A stretch of 54,261 nucleotides of DNA from Massilia niastensis DSM 21313. Lineage in GTDB: Bacteria > Pseudomonadota > Gammaproteobacteria > Burkholderiales > Burkholderiaceae_D. Of the stretch, positions 9,665 through 17,836 are shown one piece after another. A model generated the notes under the pieces. The model saw only the letters and a program-made list of their open reading frames with translations, was not told where the DNA came from and searched no databases. Location of the stretch: assembly GCF_000382345.1 (NCBI RefSeq), contig NZ_KB908119.1, positions 1 through 54,261 of the forward strand, given 5' to 3'. Made by a program: the position numbers and the translations under genes. Numbering within the stretch: the stretch's first letter is position 1; each line of letters starts with the position of its first letter.

Positions 9665-9785
9665 TCCGTAGAACCTAGAGTGAAAAAGTGCGCTCAACTA
9701 GGTCTATCTACCTTCCTATCTACCTTGCGAATGATCAAACTCTGCTTTTTATTGATGAGCTTACGTGACCAATAACTGTGGCTTA

Positions 9786-11011
9786 GAGGGTGTAGACGAA
9801 ATCAACGGCGTGGTTGTGGCATGCTATGGAGGTGTGGGAGGAGCATGCCATGGCAACGAAACATCCACCCGACGATTCTCAGCCGTCAGTCCATGCTGGG
9901 GGCCGGCCGCCAGCATTGAAGCCTGAGCATATCGCAATTCTGCTTGAGATCGTGGCAGAGCGCGCGCAAGCCAGTTTGCAGGAGATTGCAGACGAGTTGC
10001 ATCGCCGCAGTGGCGTACGCGTGTGTGACGCCACCATCCGCCGTGCACTGCGCGCGCAAGGTGTCGTCAGAATCAAGCCAGTACGTCGGGTCTACATAGC
10101 AGGCAAGGCGGCCAAGCGCTACGGCTACACGGCGGCGCATCGACGCGAGAACGTTCCACCGTACAGCACCAATCTAACCGACGCCGAATGGGAGTTGGTC
10201 GCTGATTTGTTTGATCGCGCACCAGGCCAGCGGGGCACGCCTGTGCATTACAGCCGGCGGGAGTTGGTCAACGCATGCTGCTATGTCTTGCGCACAGGCT
10301 GTGCCTGGCGGCTGCTGCCCACGACATTCCCACCCTGGCAGGCAGTGTACAAAGCGTTCTCGCGTTGGGTCAGCGCAGGCGTGTTCGAGCAGATGCAAGA
10401 CCGCTTGCGCGAGCAATGGCGTTCACGCATGGGGCGCGCGAGCGCGCCGACAGCGGCGGTCATTGACGCCCAATCCACCCGTACCTCACCACAGGGCGGC
10501 GAGAGCGGTTTCGATGCAGGCAAGAAGGTCAAGGGTCGAAAGCGCAACCTGGTCGTCGATACGCTGGGGCTGGTCATCGCGGTCACGGTAACCGCCGCGA
10601 GCGTACAAGACCGGGATGCTGCAGCCGCCGTGGTCGCACAAGCGTGCGCCAAGGTACCTGGACTTGAAAGGCTCTATACCGACGGCGCGTACGGTGGCAA
10701 ATGTGCCCGCAACATCGAGCAGACACATCACATCCGTGCCGAGGTCGTACGGCGTCCTGGGAACGGCGCGACTGGCACGTTGCACGACCCCGCGCAATCA
10801 CCTGTGCCGACTGCAGAAATAAGCGCAGGATTTGTGGCCTTGCCAAAGCGCTGGGTCGTCGAGCGTACGCATGCGTGGACGGAACGCTGGCGGCGCACGG
10901 TGATGCATCACGACCGCAAGCTTGCTGTTTCAGCCGCCTGGGTGTGGCTGGCAGAAGCGCGTATGCTACTCACTAGACTCGCCTACCAATGTTGATTTCG
11001 TCTACACCCTC
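9786..11011 (+). mobile_element. Complete IS5-family element, IS427-like, 1226 bp
   Basis: Perfect 21-base inverted repeats, beginning GAGGGTGTAGACG, bound the element at 9786-9806 and 10991-11011. A TTA flanks each side (9783-9785 and 11012-11014), which fits the TNA target duplication of the IS427 group. One uninterrupted transposase gene fills the element. The perfect ends and intact gene indicate a recent insertion that may still be active. Confidence 0.9.
9850..10995 (+). CDS. IS5-family DDE transposase with N-terminal winged helix
   Basis: This 381-residue transposase has an N-terminal helix-turn-helix/winged-helix region (about 22-80) of the kind usual in IS630-type proteins. An IS5-type N-terminal segment follows (about 108-175, LTDAEWELVADLF and CAWRLLPTTFPPW), then a catalytic domain with Asp206 (VIDAQST), Asp278 (LYTDGAYGG) and Glu338 (RWVVERTHAW). 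ATG 9850 is chosen because GGGAGGAGC lies just upstream; ATG 9814 has no such site. The stop codon is only a few bases from the right terminal repeat. The gene is intact. Confidence 0.88.
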   Translation: MATKHPPDDSQPSVHAGGRPPALKPEHIAILLEIVAERAQASLQEIADELHRRSGVRVCDATIRRALRAQGVVRIKPVRRVYIAGKAAKRYGYTAAHRRENVPPYSTNLTDAEWELVADLFDRAPGQRGTPVHYSRRELVNACCYVLRTGCAWRLLPTTFPPWQAVYKAFSRWVSAGVFEQMQDRLREQWRSRMGRASAPTAAVIDAQSTRTSPQGGESGFDAGKKVKGRKRNLVVDTLGLVIAVTVTAASVQDRDAAAAVVAQACAKVPGLERLYTDGAYGGKCARNIEQTHHIRAEVVRRPGNGATGTLHDPAQSPVPTAEISAGFVALPKRWVVERTHAWTERWRRTVMHHDRKLAVSAAWVWLAEARMLLTRLAYQC

Positions 11012-11017
11012 TTAGAG

Positions 11018-11112
11018 CGCCTAACAAAACCCCCATCGCGGCGTTGCATCGTCTCGCCGTACAACAGTACTGTCTTCGACGATGCGCCTTGCCCTGAGGG
11101 TTCTGTTAGGCG
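11018..11112 (+). repeat. attC-like imperfect hairpin (integron recombination site candidate)
   Basis: CGCCTAACAAAACCC (11018-11032) is complementary to GGGTTCTGTTAGGCG (11098-11112) at 14 of 15 positions. The outer arms contain GCCTAAC and GTTAGGC, which match the RYYYAAC and GTTRRRY boxes of integron attC sites. An inner stem pairs GCATCGTC (11046-11053) with GACGATGC (11078-11085). The 95-base length fits attC sites. No integron integrase gene is in the window. The IS427-like element has inserted immediately to its left. Confidence 0.5.
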
Positions 11113-11386
11113 TACATGGACGCCCCCGGTTTGCCAAGCACTCAATTCATGACAGCGTGAAGGTAAAGATTGCACCCGTACATCCGGACTTTGTATGCGA
11201 CGATGTGTCGCGGTCCCTGATGGGATCTGCTGGTTGGTGCCTCCGTCGCTCTATCGCACTTCACGTGCCAGCCTAACAGCGGGCTTTACGAACCACGGTC
11301 TTACCTGGCCTGCCATCACTACATGATTGCCTGTGCAATCGGTGGAATCGACAACCTCGTGCTACCTTTACTGCGTGCCGGTCCGA
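11113..11386. other. Stretch after the attC-like site, possible cassette remnant
   Basis: A short plus-strand frame (11082-11276) ends at a TAA inside GCCTAACAG, which resembles another R'' box, but no matching GTTRRRY box follows within 150 bases. The encoded peptide has no recognised domain. A degraded gene cassette is possible but not shown. Confidence 0.25.
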
Positions 11387-11479
11387 TTACGCAGCGACGT
11401 AATCGGATCGGAAGTTCCTGTCGTGTGCCAACAGTGCCCATGCAATCCGGGCATTCTTGTTCGCCAGTGCGACCGCCAT
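11387..11479 (-). pseudogene. IS110-family transposase C-terminal scrap
   Basis: The minus-strand frame ending at 11387 encodes MAVALANKNARIAWALLAHD and then NFRSDYVAA. This resembles the C-terminal motif of IS110-family transposases (VALANKNARIxWALL). Only about 30 residues remain and the upstream sequence in this frame does not continue the family, so it is a scrap of a lost element. Confidence 0.6.
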
Positions 11480-11585
11480 ATTTCACTTCCCGCGCCGGGG
11501 CAATTTGCGCCGGCTTCTTCAACTCGTTTTTTCGCGTCAGCAAGTTGACAGTACCGGTCGGTTTGCGAAGGTTCTTGTTATTTGA

Positions 11586-12233
11586 TTACTGAGCTGGTTG
11601 GGCTGCCGGTCCCTGTACTTTGCCATGACATGAGCCGTTCTCTGCCAAGCTTTCGAACTGCATGCTCGCGCCCGCGCCTTCGTGGGCACCTTCGAACTGT
11701 ATGCTCGCGCCCGCGCCTTCGCGGACACTTTGCGGGTTCGCTTTGGCTTGAGCACTACCGTTGCCACGTTGCGTTCCCTCTTTCTGAAACGGGTCGCGAA
11801 AGTTCTTCAGGGTTTCTTCCTTCCGGCGCACGTTGCGGTCGGTATCTTCCTCAGCGACAAGCGTCACCTCGTCTGCCGATGCATGTGCGGTACGGGAAGT
11901 TTCCGGTCCATGCTGCTGGGTGACACTCGCCAGCTCGACCTGGACATCGGCCGCAAGACGGGAGAGATGCTGCTGATAGGCACGCAGCTTTTCCGATGCC
12001 AGCTGGGCGCCGGACGTGACAGCCCCAAATACACCGCTGGCATGCTTGGTGGTCAGCATGCGCCGGCTGGCGTTCATGGTTTCCTCGAGCACGGTCTGGC
12101 TGAGCTTGAGATTGGCTTGGCACAGACTTTGGAAGGAACCTGACAGCGATTTGGACAGGTCGTTGAAGAATGCGATCTGGTAGTCCAGATGGGAACGGGC
12201 GGCAGGAGTGACGGGTTGCGAGAATGGGAACAT
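11586..12233 (-). CDS. Phasin family protein, copy 1
   Basis: This 215-residue phasin coats polyhydroxyalkanoate granules and affects their size and number. The N-terminal 150 residues are amphipathic and helical, beginning MFPFSQPVTPAARSHLDYQ and continuing with FFNDLSKSLSGSFQSLCQANL, as in the phasin_2 family. The polar C-terminal tail contains a 13-residue duplication encoded by a 39-base repeat. An AAAAGG ribosome site precedes the start. It is a tandem paralogue of the gene at 12842-13483. No polyhydroxyalkanoate synthase is nearby. Confidence 0.85.
   Translation of the reverse strand: MFPFSQPVTPAARSHLDYQIAFFNDLSKSLSGSFQSLCQANLKLSQTVLEETMNASRRMLTTKHASGVFGAVTSGAQLASEKLRAYQQHLSRLAADVQVELASVTQQHGPETSRTAHASADEVTLVAEEDTDRNVRRKEETLKNFRDPFQKEGTQRGNGSAQAKANPQSVREGAGASIQFEGAHEGAGASMQFESLAENGSCHGKVQGPAAQPAQ
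11652..11729 (-). repeat. 39-base in-frame tandem repeat in phasin copy 1
   Basis: Two consecutive 39-base units start at 11652 and 11691 with TTCGAACTG and differ at a few bases. Each encodes a version of the GAGASxQFE segment in the phasin tail. The second phasin gene has one such unit, so the duplication arose after the gene duplication or was lost in copy 2. Confidence 0.8.
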
Positions 12234-12505
12234 GGCGTACCTTTTCGGTGTTGAGCCGCATGAAATGCGATCGCGTGAGGAATGGACTGGGGTAGCGTCT
12301 GACGGGCCAGGAAGGAAGCAGCCGTTTGCTGCTCAACGCAGGATCACGAAGGGATCATGCGAACAACCGACAACCATGCCCCTCTCACGGTGAGCACGGG
12401 ACAAAACGTGCAAAAGTATTTAAATTCGGCAATGTTTGCGGACAACCCTACCCCACGGCTGCGCCGAGTGCAACCTCGGTTGAGGAACCTCCAATTTTGG
12501 CTAGA
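12234..12505 (-). repeat. Upstream region of phasin 1, duplicated at 13484-13765
   Basis: The 270 bases upstream of each phasin gene are clearly related. Shared blocks include TACCTTTTCGGTGT next to the start, CGTGAGGAATG, GCAGGATCACGAAG, GGTGAGCACGGGACAAA and TCGGTTGAGGAA. The tandem duplication therefore covered the promoter as well as the gene, in a unit of about 1.25 kb. Nothing else is recognised between the two genes. Confidence 0.75.
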
Positions 12506-12841
12506 AGCAGACGTTGACCTAGAGTCGGAGCGTGGACAATCCGGTTAGCTGACATGACAACAGCGAAGGAGAGATCGTTGTTCCAGATGTAGCAGGCAAA
12601 GAGCGGCAAAGTTGACACTGCTGGCAGCGACCATGTTGAATGGTCACTGTGCATTTAACCCGGTTTGCATACTACGACGCAGTACGTGAAAGCTGTACGC
12701 ACAGTATCGGAACAGGCTACGAATGGTCGTAGCCCTTGATGACAGCGGAATCGCTACGAAGGTCTGGAAAACCGCAGGTGGTCGTGATCAAGCGGTGGCG
12801 CTGTATGCCGTGTCATGGCAACGGCACGCCGTTAATCCAGA

Positions 12842-13483
12842 TCAGTTTGGTTTGCCAGGATTCTTGTTGCCTGATTGCTGAGCTGGCTGTGCCGGATGGC
12901 CCTGCACATTGCCATGAACCGAAGCATTGTCTGTCTTGGCGTCGAACTGCATGCTCGCTCCCGCGCCTTCGCGGACACTTTGCGGGCCTGCCTTGGTCCG
13001 AGCGCTACCATTGCCGCGTGGCGTGCCCTCTTGCTGGAACGGGTCGACAAACTTCTTCAGTGTTTCTTCTTGCTGGCGCACGTTGCGGTCGGTCTCTTCC
13101 GCTGCGACACGCGTCACCTCGTCTGCCAAGGCATGTGCAGTACGGGAGGTTTCGGGTACATGCTGCTGGGTGACACGCGCCAATTCGACCTGGGCATCGG
13201 CCGCAAGACGGGAGAGATGCTGCTGGTAGGCAATCAGTTTATCTGTTGCCGGTTGGGCACGGGACGCGACAGCCCCAAGCACATCCTTGGTGTCCTTGGT
13301 GGTCAGCATACGCTGGCTGGCGATCATGGTTTCCTCAAGCATAGCCTGGCTGAGCTTGAGATTGGCTTCGCAGACGCTTTGGAAGGAGTTGGACAGCGAC
13401 TTGGACAGGTCGTTGAAGAAGGCGACTTGGGAGTCCAGATGGGAGCGGACGGCAGGAGTGACGGATTGGGAAAATGGGAACAT
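12842..13483 (-). CDS. Phasin family protein, copy 2
   Basis: This 213-residue phasin is colinear with copy 1 over its helical N-terminal 190 residues (MFPFSQSVTPAVRSHLDSQ at the start). It has a single GAGASMQFD segment and a different C-terminal end (AQQSGNKNPGKPN). It should also bind polyhydroxyalkanoate granules. AAAAGG precedes the start. The many differences from copy 1 show that the tandem duplication is not recent. Confidence 0.85.
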   Translation of the reverse strand: MFPFSQSVTPAVRSHLDSQVAFFNDLSKSLSNSFQSVCEANLKLSQAMLEETMIASQRMLTTKDTKDVLGAVASRAQPATDKLIAYQQHLSRLAADAQVELARVTQQHVPETSRTAHALADEVTRVAAEETDRNVRQQEETLKKFVDPFQQEGTPRGNGSARTKAGPQSVREGAGASMQFDAKTDNASVHGNVQGHPAQPAQQSGNKNPGKPN

Positions 13484-13939
13484 AGAATACCTTTTCGGTG
13501 TAGAGCCGCATGCAATGCGAGCACGTGAGGAATGACTTGCGGTGGTGCCTGGCGGGCCAGGGAAGGAAGCAGCAGCTTGCTGCTCGAATGCAGGATCACG
13601 AAGAAATCGTGCGAACAGGTGACACTATGCACTTCTTATGGTGAGCACGGGACAAACTACCAAAAGTATTTGCGCGCCGTGGACTTCGGCAATATTTCAG
13701 AACGGTTCTGCCGCACGGCTGCGCAGGATGCAAGCTCGGTTGAGGAATCTCCGCATTCGACCATCAGCGCGCCAGGCATCGCTGTGGAAGCGAGACCCAA
13801 CGGCCATGCGACAAATGTGAGCACAGATTCGCATGAACAGTTACACTCGGTAAAATTGCATTGTCGGCAATCGGTTACCAACTCCCGCCCCTAATGAGTA
13901 TTATTTCTTATTAATTGTAGACCAAGCTCTGGAGTAAGA
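13484..13939. other. Phasin 2 promoter region and gap
   Basis: The first 280 bases repeat the region upstream of phasin 1. The remainder holds no gene. The sequence TATTTCTTATTAATTGTAG (13901-13919) is AT-rich and may carry the promoter of the plus-strand gene at 13940, which has GGAGTAAG as ribosome site. Confidence 0.4.
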
Positions 13940-14590
13940 ATGGATGCTGCCGACGTGCGAGATAACAATGTTCCGACAAATGACCTTGGCTGCGCGCTTG
14001 TGCAGTTGCGCAACTCGGTGCTTGCCCAATGGGCTGCGCGTGTTACGGCTGAAGTTCCGGTTACGGCCAAGCTGGGTAGACCAATCCTGATTGATACATT
14101 GCCAATACTATACGACAGTATTATTGGGGCGCTGGATTCAGGAGAACCTCGTTTTTTCGTTACCTTTAAGACTGATTTGATCACCGTAAATGAGCAGCGA
14201 AATGCCGAAATAAGGGGATATGGCCCACAGGATGTGGTTCATGAGCTTCAACTCTTTCGCGAAATATTGTTCTCTACGGCAAAGGCAAGCGGCCTTCCGC
14301 TTGGTAGGCGTGAGTGCGAGGCCATTGGCCATTTAATTGAGGAGGCCATACGCGAGTCGGTTGCCGAATTTAGCACGAGTAATAACGAAGTCAGCGAGGC
14401 TTCTGTTGCAAGATGGTGCCATGACCTGAGAAATCCGCTACATGTCGCGAACGCGACCGCACAATTGATTCAACTTAAGGCACCCGATCCTAATATTGCT
14501 AGCCTCGCCAAACGCATCTGCAAGAAACTTGCGGAGATGGATGCGATGATTCAAGCGTTGGATCACGACAAGTTCTCTAGACGCTCCTAA
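13940..14590 (+). CDS. Sensor-kinase-like protein without ATPase domain
   Basis: This 216-residue protein has an N-terminal helical domain (about 18-145) resembling the RsbRD N-terminal sensor fold (LRNSVLAQWAARV, RFFVTFKTDL, LPLGRRECEAIGHLIEEAI). A histidine-kinase dimerisation segment follows, with an H-box at His161 (WCHDLRNPLHVANATAQLI). The protein ends about 55 residues after the H-box, where a HATPase_c domain should start. An IS3-family fragment begins about 35 bases after the stop, so truncation by transposition is likely. Alternatively it is a real phosphoacceptor protein used by another kinase. Confidence 0.6.
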   Translation: MDAADVRDNNVPTNDLGCALVQLRNSVLAQWAARVTAEVPVTAKLGRPILIDTLPILYDSIIGALDSGEPRFFVTFKTDLITVNEQRNAEIRGYGPQDVVHELQLFREILFSTAKASGLPLGRRECEAIGHLIEEAIRESVAEFSTSNNEVSEASVARWCHDLRNPLHVANATAQLIQLKAPDPNIASLAKRICKKLAEMDAMIQALDHDKFSRRS

Positions 14591-14624
14591 GTGGCAGCGG
14601 GCTTCGATCACTGTGATGGTCTAA

Positions 14625-14950
14625 TGTTCCTGGACACCTCGATAGGTGGATAATTCACCTTCAGAGGAGTTTTACATGACAAGGCAACGCCGCAGTTTTG
14701 ACCCCAGCTTCAAGCTGGAGGTCGTCCGCATGATCAAGGAACAAGGGCCCAGCATCTCGCACGTCAGCCAGACAATGGATATCGGCGTGACGGCGATCCG
14801 TCGCTGGATGGAGCAATACGAGGCTGAGCAACAAGGCCAGCCGGGCATTGGCAATCCACTCACCGCTGAGCAGCAGCGTATTCGCCAGCTGGAGCAGGAA
14901 AACCGCCAACTTCGTAGTGATGTGGAAGTGTTAAAAACCGCCCCACACGG
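14625..14950 (+). mobile_element. IS3-family element, left-end fragment
   Basis: The sequence beginning TGTTCCTGGACACCTC, about 50 bases before an orfA start, is typical of an IS3-family left end. Only the end and most of orfA remain. Homology stops near 14940, before the orfB overlap. No orfB or right end is seen before the Tn7-like end at 15029. Confidence 0.65.
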
Positions 14951-14969
14951 TCGCCCGTGGCCCTCATGA
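14676..14969 (+). pseudogene. IS3-family transposase OrfA, C-terminally truncated
   Basis: From ATG 14676 (ribosome site CAGAGGAG) the protein reads MTRQRRSFDPSFKLEVVRM and contains the OrfA helix-turn-helix (about 18-50, VSQTMDIGVTAIRRWMEQY). A leucine-zipper-like coil follows (about 65-87). After VEVLKTA the frame runs into unrelated sequence and stops at 14969. The DDE subunit OrfB is absent, so this gene cannot mobilise anything. Confidence 0.8.
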
Positions 14970-15028
14970 ATAGAAACTCCCGGCACAGTACACTGGCTGG
15001 ACGCAGGACTGTGGCCGTAAGCTTCTCG

Positions 15029-15170
15029 TCACGCGAAGCAATTCTGCAAAAGCCGTAATTCTGTAACTGGTTGATTTTGCGCCTGCAGGAGTGATTTTTT
15101 AGCACTTTTACTTCGCACATCAGCGAAGCAATTCTGCAAAATTCCTTGAATTCCGAAGTAAGCTTGCCAA
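15029..15170 (+). repeat. Left end of Tn7-like copy A, transposase-binding repeats
   Basis: Three repeats are visible: GCGAAGCAATTCTGCAAAA near 15033, the same near 15123, and CGAAGTAAGCTTGCCAAAT near 15152. The middle one forms a palindrome with ACTTTTACTTCGC (15102-15114), giving two back-to-back sites. Such repeats are where TnsB binds in Tn7-like elements. Confidence 0.7.
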
Positions 15171-15197
15171 ATTGTCACTAAACAGCCGGAGACCCGC

Positions 15198-15827
15198 ATG
15201 GCGCCTAGCTTTTCGCAGCCGCGCTTCACCCATGCAATTGCCACCGCGCGTCCAAAGAGCGCCGCGCGGTTTGAGTTCTGGGCGCCAAAAATCGGACGCC
15301 GGCTGACGCTGTTCACCCCCTTGCAAGTGCGCTTTTGGACGCTGCTGGAGGGAACGCCTCGGGTTGCCGCTTACTGCGAGCGCCCGGCATATTGGGGGCG
15401 CGACGGCGGAACACTGCTGGCGGATTTCTGGGTCAAGGCTGGACGGCGCGAAGTATGCTGGATCGTTACCAGCGACTCCCAACCAAGTTACGCCGGTCCC
15501 TTGAATCCAACCGACGACATCGAGGTGCGTCACATCGACGCCAGGAGCCTGGCGTCGCGCAGTGTCTGGATTGAGAACTGGATGCGTATCCTGCCATATC
15601 TCTCAGCGAATGGGCGCTTTGTCGGCGACCGGTTACTCAAGGACATTGAACAGGCGGCCCGGTTGGCCCCGACGCTGGGTGATATCGAGCGTGATTTCCA
15701 GCCTCACGACATCGTGCTGGTGCGTACCGCGGCCCTCATGCTGTTGCACCAGGGCCGCGTCAAGGCCCCTTCCCTGCGCGAACGAGCACTCGATTCCAGG
15801 ACCGTTTTTCGGAGGGTGCAGACATGA
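15198..15827 (+). CDS. tnsA: TnsA-like endonuclease subunit, copy A
   Basis: This 209-residue protein has the TnsA N-terminal nuclease pattern. Glu51 is in LLEGTPRVAAYCERP and Asp76 in LADFWVKAG. The lysine usually found on the next strand (xEVK) is not seen; the strand reads REVCWIVTSD. In Tn7, TnsA nicks the 5' ends so that the element is excised. Loss of the lysine could mean reduced nicking and cointegrate formation. Alternatively the residue may be replaced by one elsewhere in the fold. The tnsB start overlaps the stop in ATGA. The start context ACCCGCATGGCGCC is shared with copy B. Confidence 0.75.
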   Translation: MAPSFSQPRFTHAIATARPKSAARFEFWAPKIGRRLTLFTPLQVRFWTLLEGTPRVAAYCERPAYWGRDGGTLLADFWVKAGRREVCWIVTSDSQPSYAGPLNPTDDIEVRHIDARSLASRSVWIENWMRILPYLSANGRFVGDRLLKDIEQAARLAPTLGDIERDFQPHDIVLVRTAALMLLHQGRVKAPSLRERALDSRTVFRRVQT

Positions 15828-17806
15828 GCAAGTCACACGGCATGGTCGGTACCGATCGCGCGGATCCGAGTGGATGGCCGACCGTGGCTTGGCCGATGCT
15901 CACCAATAGCCAGCAAGGGATCTTTCGAGCCCGTGAAGAAGCGGTACGCCGCTATTGTCGGCGTGAGTCGTTGCAAGAAATAGAAGCGGCGACAGGCGTA
16001 TCGTACAGTACGGTGCGCCGTTACTATCTACGCTGCCTTCAGACACATGCGGACGGCCGGATGCAGGGTTTCCGTGCACTGGTCCCTTATGAACGGGTTA
16101 AGCCGTATCAGCGAATAACGAAGACCCAATGGCCTGGTCGTGCAGGCAAGGCTGGAGCATTCTCCCAATTGTTGCAGCGCTACCCCGAGCTCGAAGCCCT
16201 GATCGTGAGCGAGCTGCAGGCGCATCGCGTGATCGTGGCCGAGGGGACGAGAGGCCTGATCCTCTCAGGATTGAGCGGCTTGCATTGGCGCTTTCGCCAG
16301 TTGTGCCTGCAGCTCGGCCTGACCGAACGCGACTACCCATTGGTGCAGAAGCAGCAAGGCATTCGAAGTCTGACCGCGGCCGCGAAAGCCATCGCGACGC
16401 GTACTTTCGAAACCGCAGCCGACGCCGCGCTGGCAGACAAGCGCTCCGGTGGCGTGCGACCCGACGTGCAGGGGTTACCGTCGGTGGCGACGCAGCCGTA
16501 TGACGCCGTCGAATTCGATGGCCATCGCGTCGACGTGCGTCTGCGCGTGGTCTTCGAGCGTGTTGCCGGTGTTGAGGAATCGTTCGACATCGAGCGGATG
16601 TGGCTGCTCACCATTATCGACGTGTGCAGTCGTGCCGTACTGGGCTATCACATCGTGCTCGAATCGGAATACAGCCGCTTCGATGTGCTCAAGACCGTGG
16701 AGCGCTCGCTCGTACCATGGCGCCCTCCTCCACTCAGCATTCCAGGCCTACGGTATGCCCCCGGCGCGGGCATCCCGTCGGAGCGTTTTCCCGAACTGGG
16801 CTATGCAGTCTGGAACGTATTCCGCTTCGATAATGCGCGCGCCAACCTGGCCCAGGACACGTTGCGCGTACTAACCGAAATTGTCGGATGCGGCGCCCAC
16901 GCCGGGCCGGCCTATCGGCCCAACGAACGACCTCACATCGAACGCTTCTTCGGTACGCTGGCGTTGGTCCTTGCGCATCGTCTGCCTGGCACCACTGGCA
17001 CCGGCGCCAGCGATCCACGCCGGTGGATAGAGGAACTCGGTGCCGGTGCGCCGGCCCTGGTGCGTCTCGACGAACTCATGGAACTGACGGCGGTGGCCAT
17101 CGCCAACTACAACGCCCAACCTCATTCCAGCCTGGGTGGCCGCTCCCCGTTGGAGACGCTGGGTTACTACATCGATCAGAAGCGCATCGCGTTACGCTGG
17201 CTGGCCGAGCCCATGCGGCGCCATCTGTGCCTTCTGCAGCACCAGCATGAAGGCCACGTGCGCGGCAGTATCGCGCGTGGCGTGCGGCCTTACATTCAAT
17301 TCTTCGGGGCGAGCTACACCAGCCACAGCATAGCGAGCCGCGCAGACCTGATCGGGCAACCGGTACAGATTTACTTCGATGTCGAGGACGTGCGCCTATT
17401 GCGCGTTTTCGATGCCGGCGGACATGAGCTTGGCGTGGTTGAGGTCCAGGGGGCATGGCGCCGTACAGCGCACACGCTGCGCATGCGCCGTGAAATACTG
17501 GCACTGGTGCGCGAACGCAAGCTGGTCCTCGTGCGCTACGATGATCCGGTGCAGTGCTACCTGGAGTACCTGCGCAAGCACGCTGGCAAACGGCGCCGTT
17601 CGGCCAGCAAAGCAGAAACGGCACGCCGCGCCGTTCAGGATGCATCACCGGCACCGCAGGCGCCACCAGGGCCGGACCAGTCCACCGAGAAAAATGTGGG
17701 GCCGTCGGAGGCCGCGTCTCGGAAGGCAGACGATGCCACCGAACTAAGCGGCCCAGTGAAAGGACGGAGCCTGAGCATCGGCACTGGACAGGTGTTCTCG
17801 CGTTAG
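15824..17806 (+). CDS. tnsB: TnsB-like DDE transposase, copy A
   Basis: This 660-residue Mu/TnsB-type transposase is intact. Helix-turn-helix segments occupy about residues 30-75. The catalytic core has Asp232 (VEFDGHRV), Asp336 (FRFDNARAN) and Glu373 (RPHIERFFG), with 37 residues between the last two. A beta-barrel and a basic tail (about 480-660) follow; the tail (KRRRSASKAET) should contact TnsC. It joins the 3' ends of the element to target DNA. It is translationally coupled to tnsA and followed 30 bases later by tnsC. The copy at 24917 is nearly identical in the C-terminal half but carries a stop. Confidence 0.9.
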   Translation: MSKSHGMVGTDRADPSGWPTVAWPMLTNSQQGIFRAREEAVRRYCRRESLQEIEAATGVSYSTVRRYYLRCLQTHADGRMQGFRALVPYERVKPYQRITKTQWPGRAGKAGAFSQLLQRYPELEALIVSELQAHRVIVAEGTRGLILSGLSGLHWRFRQLCLQLGLTERDYPLVQKQQGIRSLTAAAKAIATRTFETAADAALADKRSGGVRPDVQGLPSVATQPYDAVEFDGHRVDVRLRVVFERVAGVEESFDIERMWLLTIIDVCSRAVLGYHIVLESEYSRFDVLKTVERSLVPWRPPPLSIPGLRYAPGAGIPSERFPELGYAVWNVFRFDNARANLAQDTLRVLTEIVGCGAHAGPAYRPNERPHIERFFGTLALVLAHRLPGTTGTGASDPRRWIEELGAGAPALVRLDELMELTAVAIANYNAQPHSSLGGRSPLETLGYYIDQKRIALRWLAEPMRRHLCLLQHQHEGHVRGSIARGVRPYIQFFGASYTSHSIASRADLIGQPVQIYFDVEDVRLLRVFDAGGHELGVVEVQGAWRRTAHTLRMRREILALVRERKLVLVRYDDPVQCYLEYLRKHAGKRRRSASKAETARRAVQDASPAPQAPPGPDQSTEKNVGPSEAASRKADDATELSGPVKGRSLSIGTGQVFSR

Positions 17807-17836
17807 CCGCTCCTCGACACGTAAAGGTGCCACCCG

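Noticed and set aside
9707..9732. Short direct repeat CTATCTACCTT around 9708 and 9719
   Set aside because: Only two adjacent units, no third copy and no replication or recombination gene next to it to suggest iterons or an att site.
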